This document shows, in pieces, positions 1 through 8,359 of a stretch of 44,524 bases of DNA. Under the pieces are notes generated by a model. It was not told the DNA's origin and did no database searches. It saw nothing but the letters and a program-made list of their open reading frames with translations. Position 1 is the stretch's first letter; each line of letters begins with the position of its first letter. Origin of the DNA: Bacteroidales bacterium (GTDB taxonomy: Bacteria > Bacteroidota > Bacteroidia > Bacteroidales > UBA1402); assembly GCA_017468435.1 (NCBI GenBank), contig JAFUIP010000005.1, positions 1 to 44,524 of the forward strand. The letters are read 5' to 3'. The translations under genes and the position numbers were made by a program.

Positions 1-632
1 CTTGTGAGGCTTTTTTCTGTCCATACCTCATGTAGATAAAAACGATTCGCTATTTTGCTTCGTATGATAATGACGTAGCAGATAAATCGTTCATTGAGAA
101 TCTTAATGGGAGCTGAAATAACTGCGCTGTCGTAGCCTCTTCCTTTGTGGTTTTTATGATAGTCGATGAGAATTCCATTTTCAATAACCTCTTTTACGGC
201 GGCAAATGCGATAGCTTTGTTTCTGCCTAATCCATGAGCCAAACTATCTCCAATTCCCTTTCTATCAAGAATAACTTCACCATACAAAGGAGATAAGCCA
301 ATGTTCCCCATGAGGTCGAAATACGCCCCGACTTGTTCGATAATACTCATGTTTGGCTGCTTTTCAAACTCATTTCCAGAAAGTTTCTTCACGGCTTCGT
401 GGTAAAGAAGATATCGTTTTTTGTAGGCTGTTTCCCAATCGCCGAATTTTTCTTTGAATGCCTTTGTTCGAACCAAAATCCAATCTTCAAGACGCAATTT
501 CGTGGGCCTTCCGTTGGGCGCCTTCAGATAAGTGTAATTCAATTTTGCCTGCGCAACAATCTGATTTGCTTCATGATAGCCATGCGAAACCTCTTCGCGT
601 AGCGAGTCCAAATAATCAAAATATGTTTTCAT
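1..632 (-). CDS. LPD3-domain (large polyvalent protein-associated) protein, partial
   Basis: An open frame starts with ATG at 632 and runs off the left edge without a stop (at least 210 residues). It carries an FGDW motif at residues 63-66 preceded by 'VRTKAFKEK', then 'HGLGRNKAIAFAAV' at about 133-146 and 'RFYLHEV' at about 197-203. I recognise the latter two as hallmarks of the LPD3 domain, found in polyvalent proteins of phages, conjugative elements and toxin-like systems. The first 60 residues are helical and charged, with no signal peptide. A -7 box lies about 20 bp upstream of the ATG, so the start is well supported. The DNA is more AT-rich than the housekeeping genes to the right, which fits an acquired element. 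The function is unknown: LPD3 has been proposed to be processing or effector-associated. The domain call is fairly sure; whether this is a full polyvalent protein or a stand-alone copy cannot be seen. Confidence 0.7.
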   Translation of the reverse strand, partial: MKTYFDYLDSLREEVSHGYHEANQIVAQAKLNYTYLKAPNGRPTKLRLEDWILVRTKAFKEKFGDWETAYKKRYLLYHEAVKKLSGNEFEKQPNMSIIEQVGAYFDLMGNIGLSPLYGEVILDRKGIGDSLAHGLGRNKAIAFAAVKEVIENGILIDYHKNHKGRGYDSAVISAPIKILNERFICYVIIIRSKIANRFYLHEVWTEKSLT

Positions 633-653
633 TGTATTAGAATTTTTCTCTCG

Positions 654-661
654 CAAAGATA
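654..661 (-). promoter_or_regulatory. Bacteroidetes -7 box for the LPD3 gene
   Basis: On the minus strand this reads TATCTTTG, a perfect match to TAnnTTTG. It lies about 21 bp upstream of the ATG at 632, giving a short leader. Confidence 0.65.
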
Positions 662-663
662 AT

Positions 664-975
664 GTCTGTTTTGTTAGAATTATTGATTTAGAAAGAATAA
701 ATTAACAAGCTTCTGCGTGGACTTCGTTTCACCGCGGCGTCTCGCGACTCTTCAATTTTGAAAAAGCGTTGTTGAGCGAAAATGCTGTTTTGAGCAATTG
801 CCACCAAGTACCGAGCCCAAGGCGCTAGTGATGAGTCCAATCCCGAGTACTGAACGAAAGTTTTCCGGCGAAGAAACTTCGTATGGGTTTCGAGCGGAAA
901 ACTGCGAGCGAAGGCGGAGGGATTGGCAAAGCAGAAACGCAACAGCCGCGAGCGAAGGCGCAGGGCGTTGAATTT
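664..975. other. Unexplained intergenic region with 18-bp direct repeats
   Basis: About 310 bp lie between the LPD3 gene start and the DUF3078 gene stop. The region contains two near-identical 18-bp direct repeats of the form GCGAGCGAAGGCGnAGGG at 904-921 and 948-965 (17 of 18 identical), separated by 26 bp. An 84-codon minus-strand frame (688-942) exists but has no recognisable protein features, so I do not call it. I see no clear terminator for the DUF3078 gene here. Confidence 0.5.
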
Positions 976-2586
976 TTACCAGAAATAGGTGACACCAAAG
1001 CTAAGGAATTCTTTCAGCTGAATGAGCTTTTTACCCTCGCCACGTTTGAACTCGCGGTCGTTAAGCTTGGTGTGAATGAAGAGTTGCGTGCTCAGGTATT
1101 GGTTTACCTTAAAATTGACCGTATTCTTCCATTCCGAATCTATGTAAGAGAAGTCGGAATAGTAGTACAGATAAGAATTCCACGAAATGTCTTCGCTGAT
1201 TTTCCAATCATAATTGGCCGTTACCTTGAAACCGAATTCGTGGCCTATGCGCTTACCCTGGTCAATACCATAGCTCGAAGGGTTGAAATTGATGGTGTCC
1301 ATCAAGAAGTTCATACGATAGGTGAGAGGCGTCATCAGCACAGAGATTTTGTGCTGATTGTTGCGGCTCGTTTTCTTGAAGTCCATACCTAAAGACACGA
1401 AGAGCTTGGCCGGCGACAAGAAAGAACTCTTTGGCGTGTAAGTGTTTGTCTTGTAGTTGGTAAGCGTCTGCGTAATGAATTCGGCCTGAGCAGAATAATA
1501 CCAGTTCTCCACCGCCTTGATACCCAATTTCGACACAGCCTGCAATTGGTCGGTGCTGATGTTGTAGCCACGCAAAGTATCGCCGCTGTTGGTGTTCATA
1601 CCAATCTTCCAGTCGATGAAGTTGTCGAACTGAATGTTCTTTTTATCGTCGTAATTGGCTTTCCAGTAGAGCGAGAAAAGACCCGACATATTGCTCTCGC
1701 CACCGCTCGACCAGTTTTGCGAAATGTAAGTCTGCGTCATCTGGGTGGACATACGGCCGCGGAATCGCCAGTAAGTATATTCCGGATCGATGCGACGCAT
1801 GGGTTCATGGCGTACGACGTTGATGTTCATATTGGGCCTGGCATCTATCTGGATGGGACGTTTGGCTTCCAAGGTGACATCGATGCGTTCGTAGGCAGGA
1901 ATATCGTAGTAGCAGTAATCGAATTTACTAAGCAGCTCTCTTTCAATAGAGTGCATGAGTTTCCTGCGCATGGCACGCACATATCTGTTTGCCTCAATTT
2001 CCTGAGGCTCTTCAAACCAATAATAATTCTCCTCGTCCTTGAGGAATTCAATTTCCGGCATGTCCATGTCTTCTTTGAAGGCATCGAACACAAGCGGCAT
2101 GAATAATGGATTGGCCGGCGGATATTCGTCTTGCGATATCTTGCTGAAATCGCGCGGCGGCTCGGGGTAAACGCGATTTTTCATCACATCGTAACGGGCG
2201 TAATAACGCATGATATCAGACATTTCGCGCCTGCCTCTGAAAGGAAGCATCTGCTCCGACATGACCTCCAACATAGAGTCACCTTGTTGAATCTGACGTT
2301 CCAGGGTTTCTGTAAAACGAATCTGGCTGATGGGGATATGATAGCGGTTTTCCTCGCGCATGAGGCTATCCAGAATGCTGGTGCTGTCTGCTTGAATCGG
2401 CATTAAGTTTTGTTGTGAAATGGCAGCCTCTTTTTGTTCGCTTTTTGTTTGTTGATGTAGCGAATCCATCATGATAGACATGGAATAGGCTTTGAAAAGT
2501 TCGGAGGCACTTTGCTGTGCCGAACCTTCCAGAAAGCCTATCATTAGGGCTAAAATGCTAATTGTCAGAATCTTTATTTCTCTCAT
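976..2586 (-). CDS. DUF3078 family outer-membrane beta-barrel protein
   Basis: The protein has 536 residues from the chosen ATG at 2586. The frame is open to 2610, but only through a TTG that sits inside the -7 promoter box, so that longer start is rejected. The first 25 or so residues form a signal peptide (MREIKI, a hydrophobic stretch, then EGSAQQ). A polar, partly charged region follows to about residue 250, then 'NWSSGGESN' at about 291-299, which is the signature that makes me assign the DUF3078 family. The last 230 residues alternate polar and aromatic residues as beta strands do, and the chain ends in an aromatic residue (GVTYFW), as outer-membrane barrels do. The role is unknown. It is divergently transcribed from yidC. 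Family call is moderately sure; localisation is inferred. Confidence 0.75.
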   Translation of the reverse strand: MREIKILTISILALMIGFLEGSAQQSASELFKAYSMSIMMDSLHQQTKSEQKEAAISQQNLMPIQADSTSILDSLMREENRYHIPISQIRFTETLERQIQQGDSMLEVMSEQMLPFRGRREMSDIMRYYARYDVMKNRVYPEPPRDFSKISQDEYPPANPLFMPLVFDAFKEDMDMPEIEFLKDEENYYWFEEPQEIEANRYVRAMRRKLMHSIERELLSKFDYCYYDIPAYERIDVTLEAKRPIQIDARPNMNINVVRHEPMRRIDPEYTYWRFRGRMSTQMTQTYISQNWSSGGESNMSGLFSLYWKANYDDKKNIQFDNFIDWKIGMNTNSGDTLRGYNISTDQLQAVSKLGIKAVENWYYSAQAEFITQTLTNYKTNTYTPKSSFLSPAKLFVSLGMDFKKTSRNNQHKISVLMTPLTYRMNFLMDTINFNPSSYGIDQGKRIGHEFGFKVTANYDWKISEDISWNSYLYYYSDFSYIDSEWKNTVNFKVNQYLSTQLFIHTKLNDREFKRGEGKKLIQLKEFLSFGVTYFW

Positions 2587-2607
2587 CAATAAGCTATAAT
2601 TTTCGTG

Positions 2608-2615
2608 CAAAGATA
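2608..2615 (-). promoter_or_regulatory. -7 box for the DUF3078 gene
   Basis: The minus strand reads TATCTTTG, 22 bp upstream of the ATG at 2586. It overlaps the TTG that would give a longer frame, and so fixes the downstream start. Confidence 0.65.
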
Positions 2616-2639
2616 ATGCTTTTTCCGGCGAAAAATTAC

Positions 2640-2647
2640 TAACTTTG
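2640..2647 (+). promoter_or_regulatory. -7 box for the yidC-rnf operon
   Basis: TAACTTTG matches TAnnTTTG, 36 bp upstream of the yidC ATG. It is arranged back-to-back with the DUF3078 promoter, the two -7 boxes being only 24 bp apart. No other good box is visible before galE, so this may drive the entire operon. Confidence 0.6.
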
Positions 2648-2683
2648 CAGGCTTAAAAGATTTTAACAAATAATTACATACTT

Positions 2684-4573
2684 ATGGATAAACAAACAAT
2701 CATCGGATTTATTCTTATTTTCCTTATTCTGATGGGATCTTACTTCTTCAACAAGCCTACGGCGGCCCAGTTGGAGGAGGCTCGCAGACAAGATTCCATT
2801 GCCATGATTCAAGCAGAATTGGCGCGTCAGGAAGCCTTGGTGCGCGAAGCTATGGAGCAACAACAATTGGCAGAAACCACACCTGCTCAGCAAGCCGATA
2901 TCGAAGCTCAGTTGCAAAAACAATTTGGTGCTTACGCTGCTTTGGTAAAAGGTGAAAATCAACACTATACCTTCGAAAACGAAGTGATGGAACTGACCAT
3001 GGCTTCCAAGGGTGGACGCATTGCTTCGGTTCGTCTGAAAGACTACGTTACCGGCGATTCGCTTCCGCTCATTCTTTTCGACGAAGAAACCTCGGAATTC
3101 GCATTGACCCTTATCACCCACGAAAGTCGCGTGGTAAAGACCTCCGATTTGTATTTCCAAAAAGTGGAAAGCAGTAATCCTCAGGAATTTATCTTCCGTT
3201 TGGAGGTTCCCGGCAACAATTACTTGGATTTTGTTTACACTTTGCAACCCGACAACTACATGATGTCGTTCTCTGTGAGAGGTCAAGGTTTGGAAAATAT
3301 GCTTTCTATGGGCACCACCAATCTGGATATCGACTGGAATGTGAAGATGCGTGCGCAGGAAAGAGGTCGTAAGTTTGCCAATCGTTATGCCATGATGCAA
3401 TATAAGTTCGAAGGCGATGACGTGGAAAAACTTAGCGAAGCCAAAGATTCTCACAAGGATATCACCAATCGTCTGTCTTGGGTGGCTTTCAAGGATCAGT
3501 TCTTTGCGGCAGTTTTGATCAGTCCGGAAGGTTTTACCTCCAACGAATTGTCTTCTCACGTGGAAAGCGAACAATCGCCTTATATCAAGAGCTATATGAT
3601 GCGTTCTCAGTCGCCCTTCAATATGAGAGGCGATCGCGAAGCTAATTTCAATTTTTATTTCGGCCCCAGCAAATACGACATTCTCAAAGCTTACGACAAG
3701 GGTGTAGATAAGGAAGCACGTCTGCAACTCGATCGTATTGTGCCTCTGGGCGGCAATATCATTCGTTGGGTGAGCACTTGGTTGGTTTTGCCCATGTTCA
3801 AATTCTTCGGAAAATTCATTGGCAACGCAGGTATCATCATCATGCTGATGACTTTGTGTATCAAACTTTTGATTTTCCCCTTGACTTACAAATCATTGAT
3901 GTCATCTACCAAAACGCGTCTGCTCAAGCCGCAAATCGATGCCATCAACGAAAAATATCCCGGCGACAGCAAAGCGGCCGAACGTTCGCAAGCTACCATG
4001 GACCTTTATAAAAAGGCAGGCATCAACCCTATGGGTGGTTGTATCCCAATGTTGTTGCAGTTCCCCGTGCTCATTGCCATGTTCTGGTTCTTCCCGGCTT
4101 CTATCGAGCTGCGTCAGGAAAGTTTCCTCTGGTGTCAAGACCTTTCTACCTACGACGCCATCATTTCTTGGAAGGCTCACATTCCCATTATCAGCGGTTT
4201 GCTGGGCAACCATATTTCTCTGTTCTGTCTGTTGATGACCATTACCAATATCATCAGTACCAAGGTTTCTTCTGCCGGCACCGACAACAGCATGCCGGGC
4301 ATGAAGACCATGATGTACCTTATGCCGGTGATGTTCCTCTTCATCTTCAACCAATATGCTGCTGGTTTGAGTTTCTACTATTTCTTCTCTTCTTTGTTGA
4401 CCATCGCTCAGACGTATCTGTTCCGTTTGTTCATCAACGAAGACAAGATCAAGGCCCAGATGGTGTTGAACCAAAGTAAGCCTACCAAGAAATCGGCTTT
4501 CCAACAGCGTTTGGAAGAGGCTCAGAAATATCAGCGCGAACAAGCTAAGTTGCAGGCAAAAAAGCGTAGATAA
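2684..4573 (+). CDS. yidC: Membrane protein insertase YidC
   Basis: 629 residues, normal for Bacteroidetes YidC. It inserts and folds inner-membrane proteins, alone or with SecYEG. An N-terminal anchor at residues 6-23 is followed by a long periplasmic domain to about residue 350. The conserved multi-helix insertase core comes next, with 'NPMGGCIPMLLQFPV' at about 446-460 and further hydrophobic segments to about 590. The C-terminal tail is strongly basic (ending KKRR), as expected for ribosome contact. The stop TAA at 4571-4573 shares its last A with the ATG of rseC, so the two genes are probably translationally coupled. YidC next to Rnf may serve assembly of the many Rnf membrane subunits, which is an inference from position only. 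Confidence 0.95.
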   Translation: MDKQTIIGFILIFLILMGSYFFNKPTAAQLEEARRQDSIAMIQAELARQEALVREAMEQQQLAETTPAQQADIEAQLQKQFGAYAALVKGENQHYTFENEVMELTMASKGGRIASVRLKDYVTGDSLPLILFDEETSEFALTLITHESRVVKTSDLYFQKVESSNPQEFIFRLEVPGNNYLDFVYTLQPDNYMMSFSVRGQGLENMLSMGTTNLDIDWNVKMRAQERGRKFANRYAMMQYKFEGDDVEKLSEAKDSHKDITNRLSWVAFKDQFFAAVLISPEGFTSNELSSHVESEQSPYIKSYMMRSQSPFNMRGDREANFNFYFGPSKYDILKAYDKGVDKEARLQLDRIVPLGGNIIRWVSTWLVLPMFKFFGKFIGNAGIIIMLMTLCIKLLIFPLTYKSLMSSTKTRLLKPQIDAINEKYPGDSKAAERSQATMDLYKKAGINPMGGCIPMLLQFPVLIAMFWFFPASIELRQESFLWCQDLSTYDAIISWKAHIPIISGLLGNHISLFCLLMTITNIISTKVSSAGTDNSMPGMKTMMYLMPVMFLFIFNQYAAGLSFYYFFSSLLTIAQTYLFRLFINEDKIKAQMVLNQSKPTKKSAFQQRLEEAQKYQREQAKLQAKKRR

Positions 4574-5010
4574 TGGAAAAAATAAGCCATATCGGAATTG
4601 TCGAAGACATCAAAGGACAGGCGGTGCAAGTGCGTATTCAGCAGGCATCTGCCTGTGACTTGTGTCATGCCAAGTCTATTTGTTCCTCGGCCGATACCAA
4701 AGAAAAAATCGTGGAGGTACGCGCTGCCGAAGGTTCGGTGTCCGTTGGCGACAAGGTGATGGTGGAAGGCGCCGCCTCTATGGGTATGAAAGCCGTGTTC
4801 CTGGCCTATGTGCTTCCGCTTATCCTGCTCATTTTGGTCATGGTGCTTTGCCTGACGCTCATTGCTCCCGGCAACGAAGTGGTGGCAGCACTGGTGTCTT
4901 TGGGTATTTTGTTGCCTTATGCCGTCTTGCTGTATCTTTTGAAAGATAAATTGAGTAAAAAATTCCGTTTCGAGATTCGTTCCCTGATGAATGATATCGA
5001 ATTAAGATAG
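4573..5010 (+). CDS. rseC: RseC/MucC-family SoxR-reducing-system protein
   Basis: 145 residues. The N-terminal soluble part holds the cysteine cluster 'CDLCHAKSIC' at about residues 29-38, the family hallmark. Two membrane helices follow at about 74-96 and 102-122, then a short charged C-terminus. In proteobacteria RseC acts with the Rsx/Rnf complex to keep SoxR reduced. In Bacteroidetes it regularly sits just ahead of rnfB, as here, so the likely role is as an Rnf accessory factor rather than sigma-E control. The ATG overlaps the yidC stop by one base. Confidence 0.88.
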   Translation: MEKISHIGIVEDIKGQAVQVRIQQASACDLCHAKSICSSADTKEKIVEVRAAEGSVSVGDKVMVEGAASMGMKAVFLAYVLPLILLILVMVLCLTLIAPGNEVVAALVSLGILLPYAVLLYLLKDKLSKKFRFEIRSLMNDIELR

Positions 5011-5038
5011 AGATTTATTTAACTGAATTATTAATATT

Positions 5039-6001
5039 ATGAATGCGATTGTAATTGCACTGATTGTGTTGGGAAGCATTGGTTTGCTTCTCGCCTTGGT
5101 CCTTTTCTTGGCTGCCAAGGCCTTTTATGTGGAAGAAGATCCTCGCATCGATCAGGTTCAGGAAGTTTTGCCAGGCGCCAATTGCGGTGGTTGCGGTTAT
5201 CCCGGTTGTAGGGGTTTTGCCGAAGCTTGCGTCAAGAGCAGCAGTCTGGATTCCATGCTCTGCCCTGTGGGTGGCGCCGAAACCATGAAGAAGGTCGGTG
5301 AGATTTTGGGAATGGCTTCCGTGGCATCCGCTCCTAAGGTGGCTGTGTTGCGTTGTAATGGCTCTTGTGCCAACCGTCCTAAGGTGAATCGCTACGACAG
5401 CGCTCCTTCTTGTGCTGTGGCTGCTGCGCTTTATGGTGGTGAAACGGCTTGTAGCTATGGTTGTTTGGGCAAAGGCGATTGTGTCGAAGTTTGTCAGTTC
5501 GGCGCTTTGTCTATCAATCCTGAAACCGGATTGCCCGAAATCGACGAAGAAAAGTGTACGGCTTGTGGCGCTTGCGTAAAGGCTTGTCCCAAGATGTTGC
5601 TTGAATTGCGCAACAAGGGTCCGAAATCGAGAAGAATCTATGTGGCTTGTCGCAATCACGACAAGGGTGCTGTGGCCAAGAAGGCTTGTGCCGCTGCTTG
5701 TATCGGTTGCTCTAAGTGTCAGAAGGTCTGCGAATTCGAGGCTATTACAATGGAAAACAATGTGGCATACATCGACTTCAATAAGTGTCGTTTGTGTCGC
5801 AAGTGTGAAGAGGCTTGTCCTACCGGCGCTATCCACGCCTTGAATTTCCCGCCTCGTAAGCCCAAGGCTGAAAAGCCTGCTGCCGAAGCTTCCAAGCCTG
5901 CTGCTGAAGCTCCCAAGCCTGCTGCCGAAGCTCCCAAGCTTGCTCAAGCTGCTCCCAAGGCTGCCGAAACTGCTCAAACAGAAACTCCTAAAGCTGAATA
6001 A
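5039..6001 (+). CDS. rnfB: Rnf electron transport complex subunit B (ferredoxin-type)
   Basis: 320 residues. One N-terminal membrane helix (about 4-27) is followed by the RnfB-specific iron-sulphur motif 'GANCGGCGYPGC' at about 46-57. Several ferredoxin [4Fe-4S] motifs follow, including 'CTACGACVKACP' near 173, 'CIGCSKCQKVC' near 221 and 'CRLCRKCEEACP' near 251. It accepts electrons from ferredoxin and passes them into the membrane Rnf complex, which couples ferredoxin:NAD+ transfer to Na+ or H+ movement. The last 45 or so residues are an odd low-complexity tail built from repeats like 'KPAAEAP', beyond the usual family core. It starts 28 bp after rseC and is followed by rnfC 16 bp downstream. 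Confidence 0.95.
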   Translation: MNAIVIALIVLGSIGLLLALVLFLAAKAFYVEEDPRIDQVQEVLPGANCGGCGYPGCRGFAEACVKSSSLDSMLCPVGGAETMKKVGEILGMASVASAPKVAVLRCNGSCANRPKVNRYDSAPSCAVAAALYGGETACSYGCLGKGDCVEVCQFGALSINPETGLPEIDEEKCTACGACVKACPKMLLELRNKGPKSRRIYVACRNHDKGAVAKKACAAACIGCSKCQKVCEFEAITMENNVAYIDFNKCRLCRKCEEACPTGAIHALNFPPRKPKAEKPAAEASKPAAEAPKPAAEAPKLAQAAPKAAETAQTETPKAE

Positions 6002-6017
6002 TTAAAATATTACCATA

Positions 6018-7346
6018 ATGAGAACATTTACTATAGGTGGTATTCATCCCCCAGAGTGCAAATTGACGGCAGGCAAGTCTATCGTCGAAATGCCGCTTCC
6101 CAAGCAGGCCGTTGTGTTGCTTGGACAGCATATTGGTGCGCCCACCCAGGCCGTGGTGGAAAAAGGTGCCGTGGTAAAAACGGGTCAATTGTTGGCTAAG
6201 GCCGGTGGCTTCGTTTCGGCAAATATCCACTCTCCCGTATCGGGCAAGGTAAACAAAATTGCAGAAGTCGTTGATGCCAGCGGTTATCCCCGTCCTGCCA
6301 TCTTCATCGATGTGGAAGGCGACGAATGGGAAGAAGGTATCATCCGCTCCGACAAATTAGAAAGAGAATGTAAGTTGGAACCGGAAGAAATCGTTCGTAA
6401 GATCAATGAAGCCGGTATCGTAGGTATGGGTGGTGCTTGTTTCCCCGCTCACGTCAAATTGACGCCTCCTCCCGGAAAGAAAGCCGAGATTCTTGTGGTG
6501 AACGGTGTGGAATGCGAACCATATCTTACCGCCGACCATCGTCTGATGTTGGAAAAAGGTCCAGAAATCATCGTGGGTATCCGCATTTTGATGAAGGCGC
6601 TGAATGTGAACAAGGCTGTTATCGGTATCGAATGCAACAAGCCTGACGCCATCGAACTCTTGCAACACTTGGCTCAGCCTTATCCCGAAATCGAAGTGAT
6701 GCCTTTGAAGATGCATTATCCTCAGGGTGGTGAAAAACAGCTGATTGAAGCAACGACCGGTCGTCAGGTGCCTTCGGGTTGTCTGCCCATCGAAGTAGGC
6801 GCCGTGGTACAGAATGTCGGAACCATCTTTGCCGTATATGAAGCGGTTCAAAAGAACAAACCTCTGTTTGAACGTATCGTTACCGTTACCGGAAAGTCGC
6901 TCACCAATGCCGGAAACTTCCGCGTTCGTATGGGTACGCCCATCAAGGAACTCATCGATTTCGCCGGTGGTCTGCCCGAAAATGCAGGTAAGGTTATTTC
7001 CGGTGGTCCGATGATGGGTAAGGCTTTGGCTTCTTTGGATGCTCCCGTTGCCAAGGGTACTTCCGGCGTCTTGGTGATGGACGAAGCTGAAAGTAAGCGT
7101 GGCCAGGCCAGCGATTGTATCCGTTGTGCCAAGTGCGTGAGTGCTTGTCCTATGGGCTTGGAACCCTATCTTTTGGGCGCTCTTAGCGAACATAAGGATT
7201 GGGAAGGTGCCGAAAAGGTTCACATGATGGATTGTATTGAATGTGGTTGTTGTACTTTTACTTGCCCCGCAAACCGTCCTTTGCTCGACTATTTGCGCAT
7301 CGGTAAGGCCAAAGTTGGCGCCCTGATTCGTTCACGTAAACAATAA
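6018..7346 (+). CDS. rnfC: Rnf complex subunit C (NADH/FMN-binding)
   Basis: 442 residues, the typical short Bacteroidetes form without the long repeat tail of E. coli RsxC. The NuoF-like core has 'GMGGACFP' at about 136-143 and 'NGVECEPYLT' soon after, the NAD(H)/FMN site. Two ferredoxin motifs follow: 'CIRCAKCVSACP' near 367 and 'CIECGCCTFTCP' near 405. It is the peripheral cytoplasmic subunit where electrons reach NAD+. It lies between rnfB and rnfD (5 bp gap) in the standard BCDGEA order. Confidence 0.96.
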   Translation: MRTFTIGGIHPPECKLTAGKSIVEMPLPKQAVVLLGQHIGAPTQAVVEKGAVVKTGQLLAKAGGFVSANIHSPVSGKVNKIAEVVDASGYPRPAIFIDVEGDEWEEGIIRSDKLERECKLEPEEIVRKINEAGIVGMGGACFPAHVKLTPPPGKKAEILVVNGVECEPYLTADHRLMLEKGPEIIVGIRILMKALNVNKAVIGIECNKPDAIELLQHLAQPYPEIEVMPLKMHYPQGGEKQLIEATTGRQVPSGCLPIEVGAVVQNVGTIFAVYEAVQKNKPLFERIVTVTGKSLTNAGNFRVRMGTPIKELIDFAGGLPENAGKVISGGPMMGKALASLDAPVAKGTSGVLVMDEAESKRGQASDCIRCAKCVSACPMGLEPYLLGALSEHKDWEGAEKVHMMDCIECGCCTFTCPANRPLLDYLRIGKAKVGALIRSRKQ

Positions 7347-7351
7347 CGACT

Positions 7352-8359
7352 ATGGCAAATAATTTCTATGTATCCATGTCGCCTCACTTCCATAGTGGCG
7401 ACAGCGTATCCAAGAATATGTACCGCGTGATTATCGCGCTGATTCCTGCTTTTGCGGTTTCTTTGGTTTTCTTCGGATGGAACGCATTGTTGGTGACCGC
7501 CATCTCTATTGCCTCTTGTGTGCTTTTCGAGTGGCTCATCGCTAAATTCTTGATGAAACGCCCTTGCACCATTTGCGACGGCTCTGCCATCCTGACCGGT
7601 CTTTTGTTGGCATTCAACCTGCCTTCAAACCTCGATTGGTGGATTGTGGTGATTGGCGCTTTGGTGGCTATCGGTGTGGCTAAAATGTCATTCGGTGGTT
7701 TGGGTAACAATATCTTCAACCCCGCATTGGTGGGTCGTGTATTCCTGTTGGTATCATTCCCTCAGCAGATGACCACTTGGCCCAAGACTATCTTCCAGAT
7801 GAAAGTGCAAGAAGCTGCCAACGCTATTTCCGGAGCTTCCGGTGCCGTGGCCGATGCTACGACGGGTGCTACGCCTTTGGCGCTGATTAAAGCCGGTCAA
7901 TTCGACCAACTGCCTTCTTATTTAGATATGTTTGTGGGCAATACCGGAGGTAGTATGGGTGAAGTAGGTGCTATGGCTATTCTTATCGGTCTGGTTTACT
8001 TGCTCGTACGCAAAACCATTACCTGGCACATTCCCGTGTCTATCATGGCTACCGTATTCATTTTTGCCGGTATCTTGCACTTGGGCAATCCCGAAGCATT
8101 CGTAGATCCTCTGACACATTTGCTCACCGGTGGTTTGATGTTGGGTGCTTGCTTTATGGCTACCGACTATGTCACTTCGCCCATGTCGAAGAAAGGTCAG
8201 ATTATCTATGGTGTGGGCATCGGTGTGCTGACGGTGTTGATCCGTACTTTCGGTGCTTATCCTGAAGGTGTTTCTTTCGCTATTCTTATCATGAATGCGG
8301 TGACACCTCTTATCAATGTATATTGTAAACCTAAACGTTTTGGGAGATTGAAAAAATGA
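7352..8359 (+). CDS. rnfD: Rnf complex subunit D (flavinylated membrane subunit)
   Basis: 335 residues with about nine to ten hydrophobic helices. The covalent-FMN motif is visible as 'DATTGATPLA' at about 168-177; by family knowledge ApbE/Ftp attaches FMN to the threonine after the GA. It forms the ion-translocating membrane core with RnfG, E and A. Its stop overlaps the rnfG start by 4 bp (ATGA), so translation is coupled. No ApbE gene is present in the window, so the flavin transferase must be encoded elsewhere. Confidence 0.95.
   Translation: MANNFYVSMSPHFHSGDSVSKNMYRVIIALIPAFAVSLVFFGWNALLVTAISIASCVLFEWLIAKFLMKRPCTICDGSAILTGLLLAFNLPSNLDWWIVVIGALVAIGVAKMSFGGLGNNIFNPALVGRVFLLVSFPQQMTTWPKTIFQMKVQEAANAISGASGAVADATTGATPLALIKAGQFDQLPSYLDMFVGNTGGSMGEVGAMAILIGLVYLLVRKTITWHIPVSIMATVFIFAGILHLGNPEAFVDPLTHLLTGGLMLGACFMATDYVTSPMSKKGQIIYGVGIGVLTVLIRTFGAYPEGVSFAILIMNAVTPLINVYCKPKRFGRLKK

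Noticed and set aside
688..942. 84-codon minus-strand frame in the first intergenic region
   Set aside because: No motif, no start context and a repeat-rich composition; not distinguishable from chance.
904..965. Considered a CRISPR array from the direct repeats
   Set aside because: Only two units of 18 bp with a 26-bp spacer and no cas genes; not an array.
883..1392. 169-codon + strand frame overlapping the DUF3078 gene end
   Set aside because: Most of it is antisense to the barrel-coding part of the DUF3078 gene and it has no domain of its own.
2587..2610. Longer N-terminus for the DUF3078 protein from a TTG
   Set aside because: The TTG lies within the -7 promoter box, so it would not be in the mRNA.
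2663..3727. 354-codon minus-strand frame opposite yidC
   Set aside because: It overlaps the certain yidC gene and its promoter and has no family features.
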